From Pseudomonadota bacterium (lineage in GTDB: Bacteria > Myxococcota > Myxococcia > Myxococcales > Myxococcaceae): a stretch of DNA of 32,020 nucleotides. The stretch is taken from contig JAFAAN010000015.1 of NCBI GenBank assembly GCA_023426545.1, positions 1 to 32,020 of the forward strand, written 5' to 3'. Numbering within the stretch: position 1 is the first letter of the stretch; each line of letters starts with the position of its first letter. The position numbers were made by a program, and so were the translations under genes. The notes beneath the pieces are model-generated. The model saw only the letters and a list, made by a program, of their open reading frames with translations, searched no databases and had not been told where the DNA came from. Shown here one piece after another: positions 7,914 through 15,009 of the stretch.

Positions 7914-8561
7914 TTACCGCGCCTCCGCCCGCGTCCGGGCATGCTGCCGGGCCCGCTTCTCCACGGCGCGGAAGGTGTCCTCCACCGCGTCCTTCTGCCC
8001 CAGGCGGGCCAGGAAGCCGGGGATGGAGCCCGCCGGGTCCACGGTGAAGCGGTACACGGCATGGGACCGCCCCTCGCCGCGCGGCTCCACGCGCCAGCTC
8101 CCCTCGTTGAGGCGGATGCGCACCGTCCCGCGCCGCTGGGGCAGCGCGTCAGGCTCCGCGTGCCACCGCTGGGCGAACACGCCCGAGCCGTCCTCCGCCA
8201 GCCTGGACTCCAGCACCACGTTGCAGATGTAGTCGCGCGCGGACACCACCGGCAGGTCCAGGCGGGTGTACGTGAGCTGCCCCTCGTCCGGCAGGTCCTT
8301 CAGGATGCGGGCCTCCTTCACGTACGGCATCCAGTGCCGGTAGCTGTCCACGTCCCGGAGCACGGCCTGGACGTCCTCGGCGCTCGCGGACAGCTCGCCC
8401 TCCGCCCACACGTCCTTGGCCTCGGTCCCCGGCCGGGGACGAACCTTCACCACGTAGGGCTTCTCCGCCACCGTCTTCCACGCCCCTTCCGCGCGGGCCT
8501 GCCCCGCCGTGAGGCCCAGCACACAGGCGGCGATGGCCGCACCACTCCACAGCGTCTTCAT
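7914..8561 (-). CDS. Exported START/SRPBCC-domain protein
   Basis: A 215-residue protein with a signal peptide (MKTLWSGAAIAACVLGLTAG, cleavage probably after ARA) and a START-like (SRPBCC fold) domain. The core shows KVRPRPGTEAKDVWAEGEL, AVLRDVDSYRHWMPYVKEAR, a SARDYICNVV strand and a C-terminal helix (GSIPGFLARLGQKDAVEDTF). START proteins hold a hydrophobic ligand such as a lipid in a pocket; the ligand here is unknown. GGGAAGAG lies just upstream of the ATG at 8561, a moderate ribosome-binding site. A periplasmic location is predicted. Confidence 0.85.
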   Translation of the reverse strand: MKTLWSGAAIAACVLGLTAGQARAEGAWKTVAEKPYVVKVRPRPGTEAKDVWAEGELSASAEDVQAVLRDVDSYRHWMPYVKEARILKDLPDEGQLTYTRLDLPVVSARDYICNVVLESRLAEDGSGVFAQRWHAEPDALPQRRGTVRIRLNEGSWRVEPRGEGRSHAVYRFTVDPAGSIPGFLARLGQKDAVEDTFRAVEKRARQHARTRAEAR

Positions 8562-8665
8562 GCACTCTTCCCTGGCGGCTCGCGCCGGATGTGAATCACG
8601 TCCGCATCCGACACCCGAGCGCGCCGCCGCATTCGCGAGGCCCCGCCCGCCCGGCGCCGGGACCG

Positions 8666-8691
8666 CCCCGAGCCAGTGTCGCGGCTCGGGG
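8666..8691. terminator. Hairpin after the lipoprotein/79-aa operon
   Basis: CCCCGAGCC, loop AGTGTCGC, GGCTCGGGG: a perfect 9-bp stem 25 bases beyond the stop of the minus-strand gene at 8716. No U-tract follows. It is well placed to end the operon starting at 9572. Confidence 0.5.
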
Positions 8692-8715
8692 GCCGGCCCG
8701 CCGGGCGCGCGGCGG

Positions 8716-8955
8716 CTAGGGCACGCGCACGGCGCGACCGCCGAACGAGGGGTTGGCCATGACATCCATCGCCAGCCGGTCGGCGTAGGGGCGGCCGAGC
8801 CGTGCGTAGGCCTCGGCCTCCTGCGCGGTGAGGAGCACCCGCACCGTGAACTGGGCGATGCCCCCCACCACCACGTCCAGGAACAACGTCCCATCCCCCG
8901 CTCGCACCAGCCGGTACATCAGCGGGCTCTGGATGAGGACCTGTTCCTCGCTCAC
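8716..8955 (-). CDS. Hypothetical 79-residue protein coupled to a lipoprotein
   Basis: I do not recognise a family. The protein (MSEEQVLIQSPLMYRLVRAG, then LFLDVVVGGIAQFTVRVLLT) is short, beta-rich and soluble, with no signal peptide. It starts with GTG at 8955, and this GTG overlaps the TGA of the upstream lipoprotein gene as GTGA. GGCGGAG lies about 6 bases before the start. The overlap and shared strand make it the second gene of a two-gene operon, so it may act with the lipoprotein, but one is cytoplasmic and the other exported as predicted. Third codon positions are strongly G/C, which supports coding. Confidence 0.75.
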   Translation of the reverse strand: MSEEQVLIQSPLMYRLVRAGDGTLFLDVVVGGIAQFTVRVLLTAQEAEAYARLGRPYADRLAMDVMANPSFGGRAVRVP

Positions 8956-9572
8956 GGAATCTCCGCCACCAGGGCCTGGGCGACGGGCGCGTCGATGACC
9001 ATGAGCTCGGGCACGCCGCCGGAGGTATAGCCCCCGAACTTGAAGCAGTCCGTGTCCTCCTCGCTGGTGCACTTCCAGACGCCCGGGTCGCTGTCCACGG
9101 GCAGGCGCACGCAGACGCCGGTGGCCTCCAGGTCCAGCGTCATCATCCGCAGCGGCCCCTCGAAGTTCTTCGCCGGCAGGCCCAGCGCCTGACCAATCAC
9201 GGCCGGGTCATGCACGCCGTCCACCATCGACTTCTCCACGGCGGCATGGATGGTCGCCGACGGCGCCGCGAACAGGTAGCACCCCGTGTCGTTGCAGCGG
9301 CCGAAGTTCTGCGCGTTCGTCGCCACGACGAAGTTCTGGTACGCGGCGTCCGTCATCAGCCACGACACCTTCTTGTCGGGGAAGTTCTGGGCCAGGTGCT
9401 TCTCCACGCTCCACGGGCTGGCGCGCTCGTCGGCCTCGCGGGAGATGTTGGCCTGATACGCGTCACAGGCCTGCGGCAGCTCCGGGGTGGGGTTGACGTT
9501 GCCGCCGCCCCCGTGATTGCAGCCGGACAGCAGGAAGGCACCAAGGAGCAGGCTCCGAATCGTCCACGACAT
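8952..9572 (-). CDS. Hypothetical lipoprotein
   Basis: A 206-residue protein with a lipoprotein signal, MSWTIRSLLLGAFLLSGC, modified Cys at 18, followed by a short Gly-rich spacer. The mature part carries Cys residues spaced for disulfides (RCNDTGC, VCVRL, KCTSEEDTDC). I recognise no catalytic motif or named domain. GGAGG lies 7 bases before the ATG at 9572, which is preferred over an upstream in-frame ATG at 9635. It is the first gene of a coupled pair and is divergent from glutathione peroxidase. Confidence 0.85.
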   Translation of the reverse strand: MSWTIRSLLLGAFLLSGCNHGGGGNVNPTPELPQACDAYQANISREADERASPWSVEKHLAQNFPDKKVSWLMTDAAYQNFVVATNAQNFGRCNDTGCYLFAAPSATIHAAVEKSMVDGVHDPAVIGQALGLPAKNFEGPLRMMTLDLEATGVCVRLPVDSDPGVWKCTSEEDTDCFKFGGYTSGGVPELMVIDAPVAQALVAEIP

Positions 9573-9605
9573 GGGCAGACCTCCAGATAGGGAAGGAGAG
9601 AAAGT

Positions 9606-9624
9606 GGAGGTGGAACCTACCTCC
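9606..9624. promoter_or_regulatory. Inverted repeat upstream of the lipoprotein operon
   Basis: GGAGGT, seven bases, ACCTCC. It sits about 35 bases upstream of the start at 9572 and could lie in the operon leader. The function is unknown. Confidence 0.25.
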
Positions 9625-9636
9625 TGTCGGCCCATG

Positions 9637-9651
9637 GAAAATCGTATTTTC
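9637..9651. promoter_or_regulatory. AT-rich palindrome in the divergent promoter region
   Basis: GAAAAT-CGT-ATTTTC, 6-bp arms, in the gap between the lipoprotein operon (minus) and glutathione peroxidase (plus). The local AT content is striking in this genome. It is a candidate operator or minus-strand promoter element. Confidence 0.4.
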
Positions 9652-9705
9652 TAGACTTCGTGCGCTTCGCGGCCGGTTCCCCGGCGAACGGTTATAGGGT
9701 GAGGC

Positions 9706-10257
9706 ATGAGCCAGACCCTCTATGACATCCCCCTCAAGTCCATTGACGGTGCCCCCCTGACGCTGGGCCAGTTCAAGGGCAAGGTCCTGCTGGTGGTCAA
9801 CGTGGCCTCCAAGTGCGGCCTGACGCCGCAGTACGAAGGCCTGGAGAAGCTCTACGAGCGCAAGCGCGCCGAGGGGTTCGAGGTGCTGGGCTTCCCCGCC
9901 AACGACTTCCTGGGGCAGGAGCCGGGCAGCGAGGCGGAGATCCAGCAGTTCTGCACCCTGACCTACGACGTGAAGTTCCCGCTCTTCTCCAAGGTGTCGG
10001 TGGTGGGCGAGGCCAAGCACCCGCTCTACCACGCGCTGACGGGCGCCATCCCGGACGCCGTCGGCGAGGGCCCCATGCGCGACCGGCTGAAGGGGTACGG
10101 CATCACCGCCAACCCGGTGCCGGAAGTGCAGTGGAACTTCGAGAAGTTCCTCATCGGCCGTGACGGCCGCGTGGCCGCCCGCTTCGCCCCGGACGTCGCC
10201 GCGGATGACGCGCGGCTGCTGGGCGCCATCGACGCCGAGCTCGCGAAGCAGGCCTGA
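9706..10257 (+). CDS. Glutathione peroxidase
   Basis: A 183-residue thiol peroxidase of the glutathione peroxidase family, cytoplasmic, reducing hydroperoxides, with thioredoxin or glutathione as donor. The catalytic tetrad is visible: C37 (NVASKCG), Q71 (FPANDFLGQ), W143 and N144 (VQWNFEKFL). It carries Cys rather than selenocysteine. Length is normal. The start ATG at 9706 has only a GAGG one base away, too close to work well. A TATAGG element at 9693-9698 lies 7 bases before the ATG, so a very short or absent leader is possible. It is followed by a hairpin. Confidence 0.95.
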   Translation: MSQTLYDIPLKSIDGAPLTLGQFKGKVLLVVNVASKCGLTPQYEGLEKLYERKRAEGFEVLGFPANDFLGQEPGSEAEIQQFCTLTYDVKFPLFSKVSVVGEAKHPLYHALTGAIPDAVGEGPMRDRLKGYGITANPVPEVQWNFEKFLIGRDGRVAARFAPDVAADDARLLGAIDAELAKQA

Positions 10258-10270
10258 CGGAGGCCGGGGG

Positions 10271-10295
10271 CCGCTGGACATCTGCAGTCCAGCGG
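10271..10295 (+). terminator. Hairpin after glutathione peroxidase
   Basis: CCGCTGGAC, loop ATCTGCA, GTCCAGCGG: a perfect 9-bp stem 14 bases behind the stop codon. The downstream sequence has no T-run, so classic intrinsic termination is uncertain. Confidence 0.5.
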
Positions 10296-10352
10296 ACGGG
10301 CCCTGACGAAAGCATCGACTTTTGGTCCGCCCCGGGGCAAGCCAGGGGGGCC

Positions 10353-11861
10353 ATGAGCCCGTTCATTCCTGGTCCACCGCCCGAGCGCGGCCTGTTCTGC
10401 AACCGCACCCTCAACCTGCGCGCCATCAAGGCGGTGGGTTACGACATGGATTACACGCTCATCCACTACCACGTGGAAGCGTGGGAGCGCCGCGCCTACG
10501 AGCACATCCGCGACCGGCTCGTGGAGCAGGGCTGGCCCGTGGCGGACCTCTCGTTCGACCCCGAGCTGTCGATGCGCGGCCTCATCATCGACACCGAGAA
10601 GGGCAACCTCCTCAAGGCCAACCGCTTCGGCTTCGTGAAGAAGGCGCTGCACGGCACGCAGGCCATGAGCTTCGAGGCCCAGCGCGACGAGTACGCCCGC
10701 ACCATCATCGACCTGCACGAGCGCCGCTGGGTGTTCCTCAACACGCTCTTCTCGCTGTCGGAGGCGTGCATCTACGCGCAGCTCGTGGACCGGCTGGACG
10801 CCGGCCAGCTCCCAGGCCCCATGGGCTACTCGGACCTCTACGAGCACGTGCGCCGGAACCTGGACGCCACGCACATGCAGGGGCGGCTGAAGGCGGAAAT
10901 CATCGCCGACCCGGAGCGCTACGTCATCGACGACCCGGAGACGCCGCTGGCCCTGCTGGACCAGCGCAACGCCGGCAAGAAGCTCCTGCTCATCACCAAC
11001 AGCGAGTGGGCCTACACCGAGCCCATGATGCACTTCGCCTTCGACCGGCACCTGCCCGAGGGCATGACGTGGCGGCAGCTCTTCGACGTGGTGATTGTCT
11101 CCGCGCGCAAGCCGGAGTTCTTCACCACGCGCTCGTCGCTCTTCGAGGTGGTGGAGACGGGCGGCGAGGCGCTGCTGCGCCCGCACACGGGGCCCTTCAA
11201 GCCCGGCACGCCGTACTTCGGCGGCAGCGCGGTGGAGCTGGAGCGCCACCTGGGCCTGAGCGGCGACCAGATTCTCTACGTGGGCGACCACATGTTCGGC
11301 GACGTGCACGTGACGAAGAACGTGCTGCGCTGGCGCACGGCGCTCATCCTCCGCGAGCTGGAGGACGAGGTGCGCGCCATCGCCTCCTTCCGCGCCACGG
11401 AGACGCGGCTGGCCGAGCGCATGGTGGAGAAGGAGCGGCTGGAGGCGGAGAGCTGCCAGATTCGCCTGGAGCTCCAGCGGCGGCGCTTCCAGTACGGCCC
11501 GCGCTCGGACACGCCGCCGGAGACGGACCTGGTGGCCCGGCTGGCCGCCCTGCGCACCGAGCTGGAGACGCTGGACGCGGAGCTGGGCCCGCTGGCGCGC
11601 GCCGCCACCGAGCTGTCCAACCCCGTCTGGGGCCTGCTGACGCGCGCGGGCAACGACAAGAGCCACCTGGCCCGGCAGGTGGAGCGCTACGCGGACATCT
11701 ACACGTCGCGCGTGTCCAACTTCCTGTTCGCCACGCCCTTCGTCTACCTGCGCAGCCCGCGCGGCAGCCTCCCGCATGACCCGAGCCTGCCGGGGGGCAC
11801 GCCCGTCTTCGCCGCGAGCGAGTCGGGCGGCGGCGCGTCCGGCACGGACGGCGGCGAATAG
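10353..11861 (+). CDS. HAD-IG family 5'-nucleotidase
   Basis: A 502-residue member of the HAD superfamily subfamily IG (purine 5'-nucleotidase-like, related to eukaryotic cytosolic 5'-nucleotidase II). HAD motif I is D31-M-D33-Y-T (GYDMDYTLIHY), motif II is in LLLITNSEWAY, and the GPFKPGTPYFGGS and YVGDHMFGDVHVTK segments give motifs III and IV. Residues about 335-430 form a charged helical, probably coiled-coil, region, and the C-terminus ends in a Gly/Ser-rich tail. An AGGGGGG sits just before the ATG at 10353. It would dephosphorylate nucleoside 5'-monophosphates in the cytoplasm. It stands alone. Confidence 0.9.
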   Translation: MSPFIPGPPPERGLFCNRTLNLRAIKAVGYDMDYTLIHYHVEAWERRAYEHIRDRLVEQGWPVADLSFDPELSMRGLIIDTEKGNLLKANRFGFVKKALHGTQAMSFEAQRDEYARTIIDLHERRWVFLNTLFSLSEACIYAQLVDRLDAGQLPGPMGYSDLYEHVRRNLDATHMQGRLKAEIIADPERYVIDDPETPLALLDQRNAGKKLLLITNSEWAYTEPMMHFAFDRHLPEGMTWRQLFDVVIVSARKPEFFTTRSSLFEVVETGGEALLRPHTGPFKPGTPYFGGSAVELERHLGLSGDQILYVGDHMFGDVHVTKNVLRWRTALILRELEDEVRAIASFRATETRLAERMVEKERLEAESCQIRLELQRRRFQYGPRSDTPPETDLVARLAALRTELETLDAELGPLARAATELSNPVWGLLTRAGNDKSHLARQVERYADIYTSRVSNFLFATPFVYLRSPRGSLPHDPSLPGGTPVFAASESGGGASGTDGGE

Positions 11862-11931
11862 CCCGCCCAGGCGGCGGCGCCCGGGCGCGTTCGTCCCTAC
11901 CAGCCGGGGAGGCTGTGTAGAGGCGCGGATT

Positions 11932-11951
11932 TACTGAACTTTCAATCAGTA
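11932..11951. promoter_or_regulatory. Nested palindrome, TetR-operator-like
   Basis: TACTGA, eight bases, TCAGTA, with an inner TGAA-CT-TTCA. This sits in an AT-rich patch 44 bases upstream of the gene at 11995. The nested 18-20 bp form resembles operators of TetR-family repressors; no TetR gene is seen in the window, so the cognate protein is unknown. Confidence 0.4.
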
Positions 11952-11964
11952 CCCCTCCGAGGGG
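11952..11964. repeat. Short hairpin next to the TetR-like palindrome
   Basis: CCCCT-CCG-AGGGG immediately follows the palindrome at 11932-11951. It may be part of the same regulatory region or a terminator for the 5'-nucleotidase gene. Confidence 0.3.
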
Positions 11965-11994
11965 CGGGCAGGCGGCCAGCCCCCTCGTCAGGGC

Positions 11995-12486
11995 ATGTCA
12001 GACCGCCCCGGTATGAGTGGCCCTGTGAGCCACTCGACCTCGAACAGCTCGTCGACGCGCGTTCTGGAGCAGCGCAACCTGCTTGGGGGCATGGACCTGG
12101 TGCCGGTGCTGGGCGGCAAGAGCCGCAAGCGCGCCCGGCGCTTCCATGTCGCCGTGGAGCGGCGGGTGGGCTTCGCCGCGGCGCTGGCGCTGGTGGTGGA
12201 GCACGGCCGGCAGAAGGCGAAGGAGACGGGGGTCACGTCCCTGAGCACCTGCCCGCGCTGTGGCCACAGAGGTCCCACGGCGCAGGACTTCGGCTACCGC
12301 ATCATGCGTGGGGAGCGCCGACCCCAGTCCTGGTGCCGGGGCTGCCGGGGCCTGAACCTGGCGCCCTCCACGGCGGCGCGGACGACGACCACCACCGCCG
12401 CGCGCGGCACGGATGGCTGGCTCTTCCCGCCGGAGAGCACCACCAGCACCCGCCCGCCCCGCCGGGGCAATGGGTCGCTGACGTAG
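11995..12486 (+). CDS. Zinc-ribbon protein of unknown function
   Basis: A 163-residue basic protein. The middle holds a C4 zinc ribbon, C86-x2-C89 (CPRCGHRG) and C114-x2-C117 (SWCRGCRG), as seen in many nucleic-acid-binding or HNH-associated ribbons. The N-terminus (SRKRARRFHVAVERRVGF, about 43-60) is strongly basic, and the C-terminus is a Thr/Ser/Pro-rich tail with TTTTT. No catalytic domain is seen. The start at 11995 has a weak AGGGC before it; an in-frame ATG at 12013 is an alternative. A nested palindrome lies upstream. Function not recognised. Confidence 0.65.
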   Translation: MSDRPGMSGPVSHSTSNSSSTRVLEQRNLLGGMDLVPVLGGKSRKRARRFHVAVERRVGFAAALALVVEHGRQKAKETGVTSLSTCPRCGHRGPTAQDFGYRIMRGERRPQSWCRGCRGLNLAPSTAARTTTTTAARGTDGWLFPPESTTSTRPPRRGNGSLT

Positions 12487-12785
12487 GCCTTTCGACGCAG
12501 AGGCATTCCCTCACCTGCAATGCCAGACACCCGCCCAAGATGAGAGGACAAGTCTTGGGCGCCGAACTCAAACGGAGTACCCGTTCTGCCCCGGCCTGGT
12601 GCGCCGGGTGACGTACGCGCCCTTCACCCCGCTGGCCTTTCCCCTCATGCATCCGGATGACTGAGCCGTCTCGGAGGGGCGCCGTGCCGCACTCGGCAGG
12701 AAGGGAGGCAACTCCCTCCATCGTCCCCCGGAGGGGGATGGAAAAGCCGTGGCGCCGTCCTTACCTCACCGCGGAAGGAGGCAAC
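12487..12785. other. Intergenic region with hairpins
   Basis: No convincing gene on either strand. It holds an inverted repeat CGCCCAAGA, 12 bases, TCTTGGGCG (12532-12561), which may end the upstream gene, and TCCCCC-GGA-GGGGGA (12724-12738) closer to the next start. A weak promoter (TGGAAA at 12739, TTACCT at 12761, 16 bases apart) could serve the basic protein gene. Confidence 0.4.
12532..12561. terminator. Inverted repeat behind the zinc-ribbon gene
   Basis: Perfect 9-bp arms, CGCCCAAGA and TCTTGGGCG, with a 12-base loop, 45 bases after the stop at 12486. No T-run follows. Confidence 0.35.
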
Positions 12786-13085
12786 ATGGCCGTTCGGACG
12801 AAAGTGGCAGGCATCAAGAACAGGCGGCAGGTCGATGCACACGGAGCCCAGCCAAGCGTGCAGGCCAGCAAGGGCCGCAAGACGCTCCCCCGGGATGACG
12901 CGGCCGCGCTGCGGCGCCAGAAGACGCTGGAGCGCGTGACGCTGGGCCCCGCGGCCGAGACCCATGCGCCCAAGAGCCACCGGCGCCGGGCCACCACGCT
13001 CAAGGGCCGCAAGAAGGCCCCCAGCGAGATGAACGTGAAGCACGCGGGCGGGCCGAAGAAGCGCCTGCCCCTCCATGGCGGCTGA
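12786..13085 (+). CDS. Small very basic protein, probably disordered
   Basis: A 99-residue protein with about 25 Lys/Arg against about 6 Asp/Glu, no Cys or Trp, and short basic clusters (KNRRQ, KSHRRR, LKGRKK, GPKKRLP). No fold or signal peptide is visible. The start is firm: AAGGAGG 6 bases before the ATG at 12786. Such composition suits a nucleic-acid-binding or nucleoid-associated protein, or a ribosome-linked factor, but this is inference. A second basic protein of similar style is encoded at 13969. It is convergent with the membrane zinc-ribbon gene. Confidence 0.75.
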   Translation: MAVRTKVAGIKNRRQVDAHGAQPSVQASKGRKTLPRDDAAALRRQKTLERVTLGPAAETHAPKSHRRRATTLKGRKKAPSEMNVKHAGGPKKRLPLHGG

Positions 13086-13100
13086 CTGACGCCCCTTCGC

Positions 13101-13146
13101 GGCGCGTCCGCCTTCACGGACACACTCCCGGGAGGGTGGACGCGCC
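13101..13146. terminator. Nested hairpin between convergent genes
   Basis: Outer arms GGCGCGTCC and GGACGCGCC (9 bp, perfect) enclose the palindrome CTCCCGGGAG. It lies between the stop codons at 13085 and 13150 and probably ends transcription from both sides. Confidence 0.5.
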
Positions 13147-13149
13147 CGC

Positions 13150-13836
13150 TCAGGGCCCGGGCGGCCACAGCGCGTTGATGTCCGGGTCCTCCGGCACATA
13201 CACGGCCCACACGCGCTCCCGAGGGCGCCGTTGCAGGTCCAGCACGTGCGGTGACGGCAGGCTCCCCTCGATGCGCTGGCCATGCACGGCGAAGGCGTAG
13301 TCGAGCTGCACCCGCCGCCCGCCCTCCAGCGTCGGCACGACCTGACGCTCCACCCGCGTGATTTCAGCGGCGGCGGGCAGCCCCCAGACGAGGGCCCGCA
13401 ACCGGCGCTTCTGCTCGCGCCGCACGTCCACGGGCCAGCTCGCGCGCCGGAACAACACCCCCATGCCCATGAAGATGGCGGCTTGCAGGAGCAGGGGCCA
13501 CACGAAGCCGAGCGCCACCGGCACCATCAACGCCCCGGCATGGAGAAAGAATGTCCCCCAGGCGTAGTGCGTGGGCCGCATGGGGCGCAGGACGGCCGAG
13601 CGCTGCGCCCGGGTGAGGCGGCGCGGCGGCAGCGGCGGCGGTGGGCCGCGCGCGGCGCCCAGGACCGCCTCCAGCGCCGAGCCACACGTCACACAGCGCG
13701 CCTCGTCGTCCACGGGGACGGCATGCCCGCATCCCGGACAGACGACGCGGAGCGCGCTCTCCTCCAGGAGCGTGAACGGCTCGGCCAGCGGAGCTCGGGC
13801 GCGGCGCACAGTGCCCCCATGGGAGCACCGGAGCAT
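13150..13836 (-). CDS. Membrane protein with N-terminal zinc ribbon and DUF3592-like C-terminus
   Basis: A 228-residue protein. Residues 33-51 hold a zinc ribbon, C33-x2-C36 (CPGCGHAV) and C48-x2-C51 (CVTCG). Two membrane helices follow (about 91-130, YAWGTFFLHAGALMVPVALG and then WPLLLQAAIFMGMGVLF). The C-terminal region (RVQLDYAFAVHGQRIEGS, then RVWAVYVPEDPDINALWPP) resembles DUF3592-type extracytoplasmic domains. Function unknown. The start is uncertain: ATG at 13836 is chosen, but ATGs at 13890 and 13896 are in frame and none has a good ribosome-binding site. Confidence 0.75.
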   Translation of the reverse strand: MLRCSHGGTVRRARAPLAEPFTLLEESALRVVCPGCGHAVPVDDEARCVTCGSALEAVLGAARGPPPPLPPRRLTRAQRSAVLRPMRPTHYAWGTFFLHAGALMVPVALGFVWPLLLQAAIFMGMGVLFRRASWPVDVRREQKRRLRALVWGLPAAAEITRVERQVVPTLEGGRRVQLDYAFAVHGQRIEGSLPSPHVLDLQRRPRERVWAVYVPEDPDINALWPPGP

Positions 13837-13968
13837 GCGCGGGCGCAACCTGCCCCCGGGTGCCTCGGGCCGGGCCCCAGTGCCGGACATGGGCACCGGG
13901 GCCCGCCCGGCCCATCGCTCCCTGGCATCCTCCGCGCGGCATTCCTACCTGTGACGCTGGGAGGATGC

Positions 13969-14370
13969 ATGCCAGAGAAGAGTCAGACTGAGCGCGTGAA
14001 GCGCGCGAAGCGCCAGGGAACGACGTTGGAGCTGAAGCCCACGGACGCGCACCTCACCGGCGCGGACAGCGCGCACAAGGCGAAGAAGAGCGGCCGACGG
14101 GCGATTGGCAAGCGGACCTTCGAGGACCGCAGCGTCAGTCCCCGCCACGCTCCGGGAGAGGGCCTCACGGCGAAGAGCCGCAAGCTGCCGGAGCCGGAGC
14201 CGGGCCAGAGCAGCGCCTCGCGACGCAAGACGCTGCCCTCGGTGGCCGCGGCGGCCTATCGCAAGGAGGGCCGGCCCAAGAAGACGACGGGACGCGGAGA
14301 CACCTCACCACTGCAGGCAGGCAAGGCCTACAAGCGCACCGGGCCGCGGAAGACGAGCCTCCGCGCCTGA
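13969..14370 (+). CDS. Second small, very basic protein
   Basis: A 133-residue protein rich in Lys/Arg (about a quarter of residues), Ser/Thr and Pro, with no Cys or Trp. Basic clusters include ERVKRAKRQG, KAKKSGRRAIGKR, ASRRKTLPS and YKRTGPRKTS. No fold is recognisable. GGGAGG lies 4 bases before the ATG at 13969. It shares style, and the short RKTLP word, with the protein at 12786, but overall similarity is too weak to call them paralogues. DNA or RNA binding is a reasonable guess only. Confidence 0.75.
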   Translation: MPEKSQTERVKRAKRQGTTLELKPTDAHLTGADSAHKAKKSGRRAIGKRTFEDRSVSPRHAPGEGLTAKSRKLPEPEPGQSSASRRKTLPSVAAAAYRKEGRPKKTTGRGDTSPLQAGKAYKRTGPRKTSLRA

Positions 14371-14378
14371 CGCCCGGA

Positions 14379-14400
14379 CGGGCCACACCCCCCCGGCCCG
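14379..14400. terminator. Small hairpin between convergent genes
   Basis: CGGGCC, a 10-base loop with a C-run, GGCCCG, between stop codons at 14370 and 14419. Weak but well placed. Confidence 0.3.
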
Positions 14401-14418
14401 GCGCGTGCCTTCCGGCGC

Positions 14419-14988
14419 TCAATCCAAAGGCGCGCTGTCGTTCACCACCTCGCCGAGCCTGCGAATCTCCTCGTGCAGCTCGCGAAGCTGCCCCAGGTGC
14501 CGCTGGAGCATCCCGTCGAGCTGCTCGCTCCGCTGGACGTCGCCCCGCGCCAGCGCCTCCTCGCGCTCGCCCGCCAGCCGCACCACGTCGCGCTCCACCA
14601 CCGCCGCCAGCCGCGCCGTCTTCTCCAGCTCCCACTGCGCCGTCTGGGGCAGCTCGGGTTCGAGCGCATCGTTGTATTGGGATGACGGTGGAGGACTGGA
14701 CAGCTCCGGCTCAGGCTCCACCGGAACGGGCGGCAGCCGGGCCACCGTGACGCGAGGCGCGTCATCCCGGGGCACGGGCGCGGGCACCCGCGGCGCCACC
14801 GCCTGCACGCGCGTCACCCGGGGCGGCGCGGGCGGGGGCTGAACCACTTGCACCGGGACCGGCTCCGGCGCGGCGAACGCCTCCGCCGGAAGCGGCTGCG
14901 GCACGGGCGCGGGCCACAGCGTCACGGCCCCCAGCGCCGCGGCGAGCACGCCCGCGCCGCCCAGCATCAATCGGTAGCGAATCCGCAT
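14419..14988 (-). CDS. Membrane-anchored or exported Pro-rich, coiled-coil protein
   Basis: A 189-residue protein. Residues 1-27 form an uncleaved or cleaved signal (MRIRYRLMLGGAGVLAAALG). Residues 28-105 are Pro/Val/Ala-rich (VPVQVVQPPPAPPRVTRV), probably an extended spacer across the periplasm. Residues 115-180 are charged and helical (WELEKTARLAAVVERDVVRL, LDGMLQRHLGQLRELHEEIR), likely a coiled coil. No family is recognised. GGGGAGGG lies just before the ATG at 14988. It is the last gene of a three-gene minus-strand run, 21 bases from its upstream neighbour's stop. Confidence 0.75.
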   Translation of the reverse strand: MRIRYRLMLGGAGVLAAALGAVTLWPAPVPQPLPAEAFAAPEPVPVQVVQPPPAPPRVTRVQAVAPRVPAPVPRDDAPRVTVARLPPVPVEPEPELSSPPPSSQYNDALEPELPQTAQWELEKTARLAAVVERDVVRLAGEREEALARGDVQRSEQLDGMLQRHLGQLRELHEEIRRLGEVVNDSAPLD

Positions 14989-15009
14989 GGGCCCTCCCCG
15001 CCCCGGCGC

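Noticed and set aside
8586..8610. CGGATG/CATCCG repeat before the START-domain gene
   Set aside because: Six-base arms with a 13-base loop are expected by chance in this composition; no other support.
10026..11777. 583-codon minus-strand open frame
   Set aside because: Antisense of the HAD 5'-nucleotidase, with Arg/Val/His-rich composition and no family match.
12302..12721. Minus-strand frame of 139 codons in the 12487-12785 gap
   Set aside because: Overlaps the zinc-ribbon gene, lacks a ribosome-binding site and has no coding-like codon use in the gap.
13922..13950. Promoter for the second basic protein gene (CTGGCA/CTACCT)
   Set aside because: The -10 match is too poor; the similarity to the leader of the first basic gene is short.
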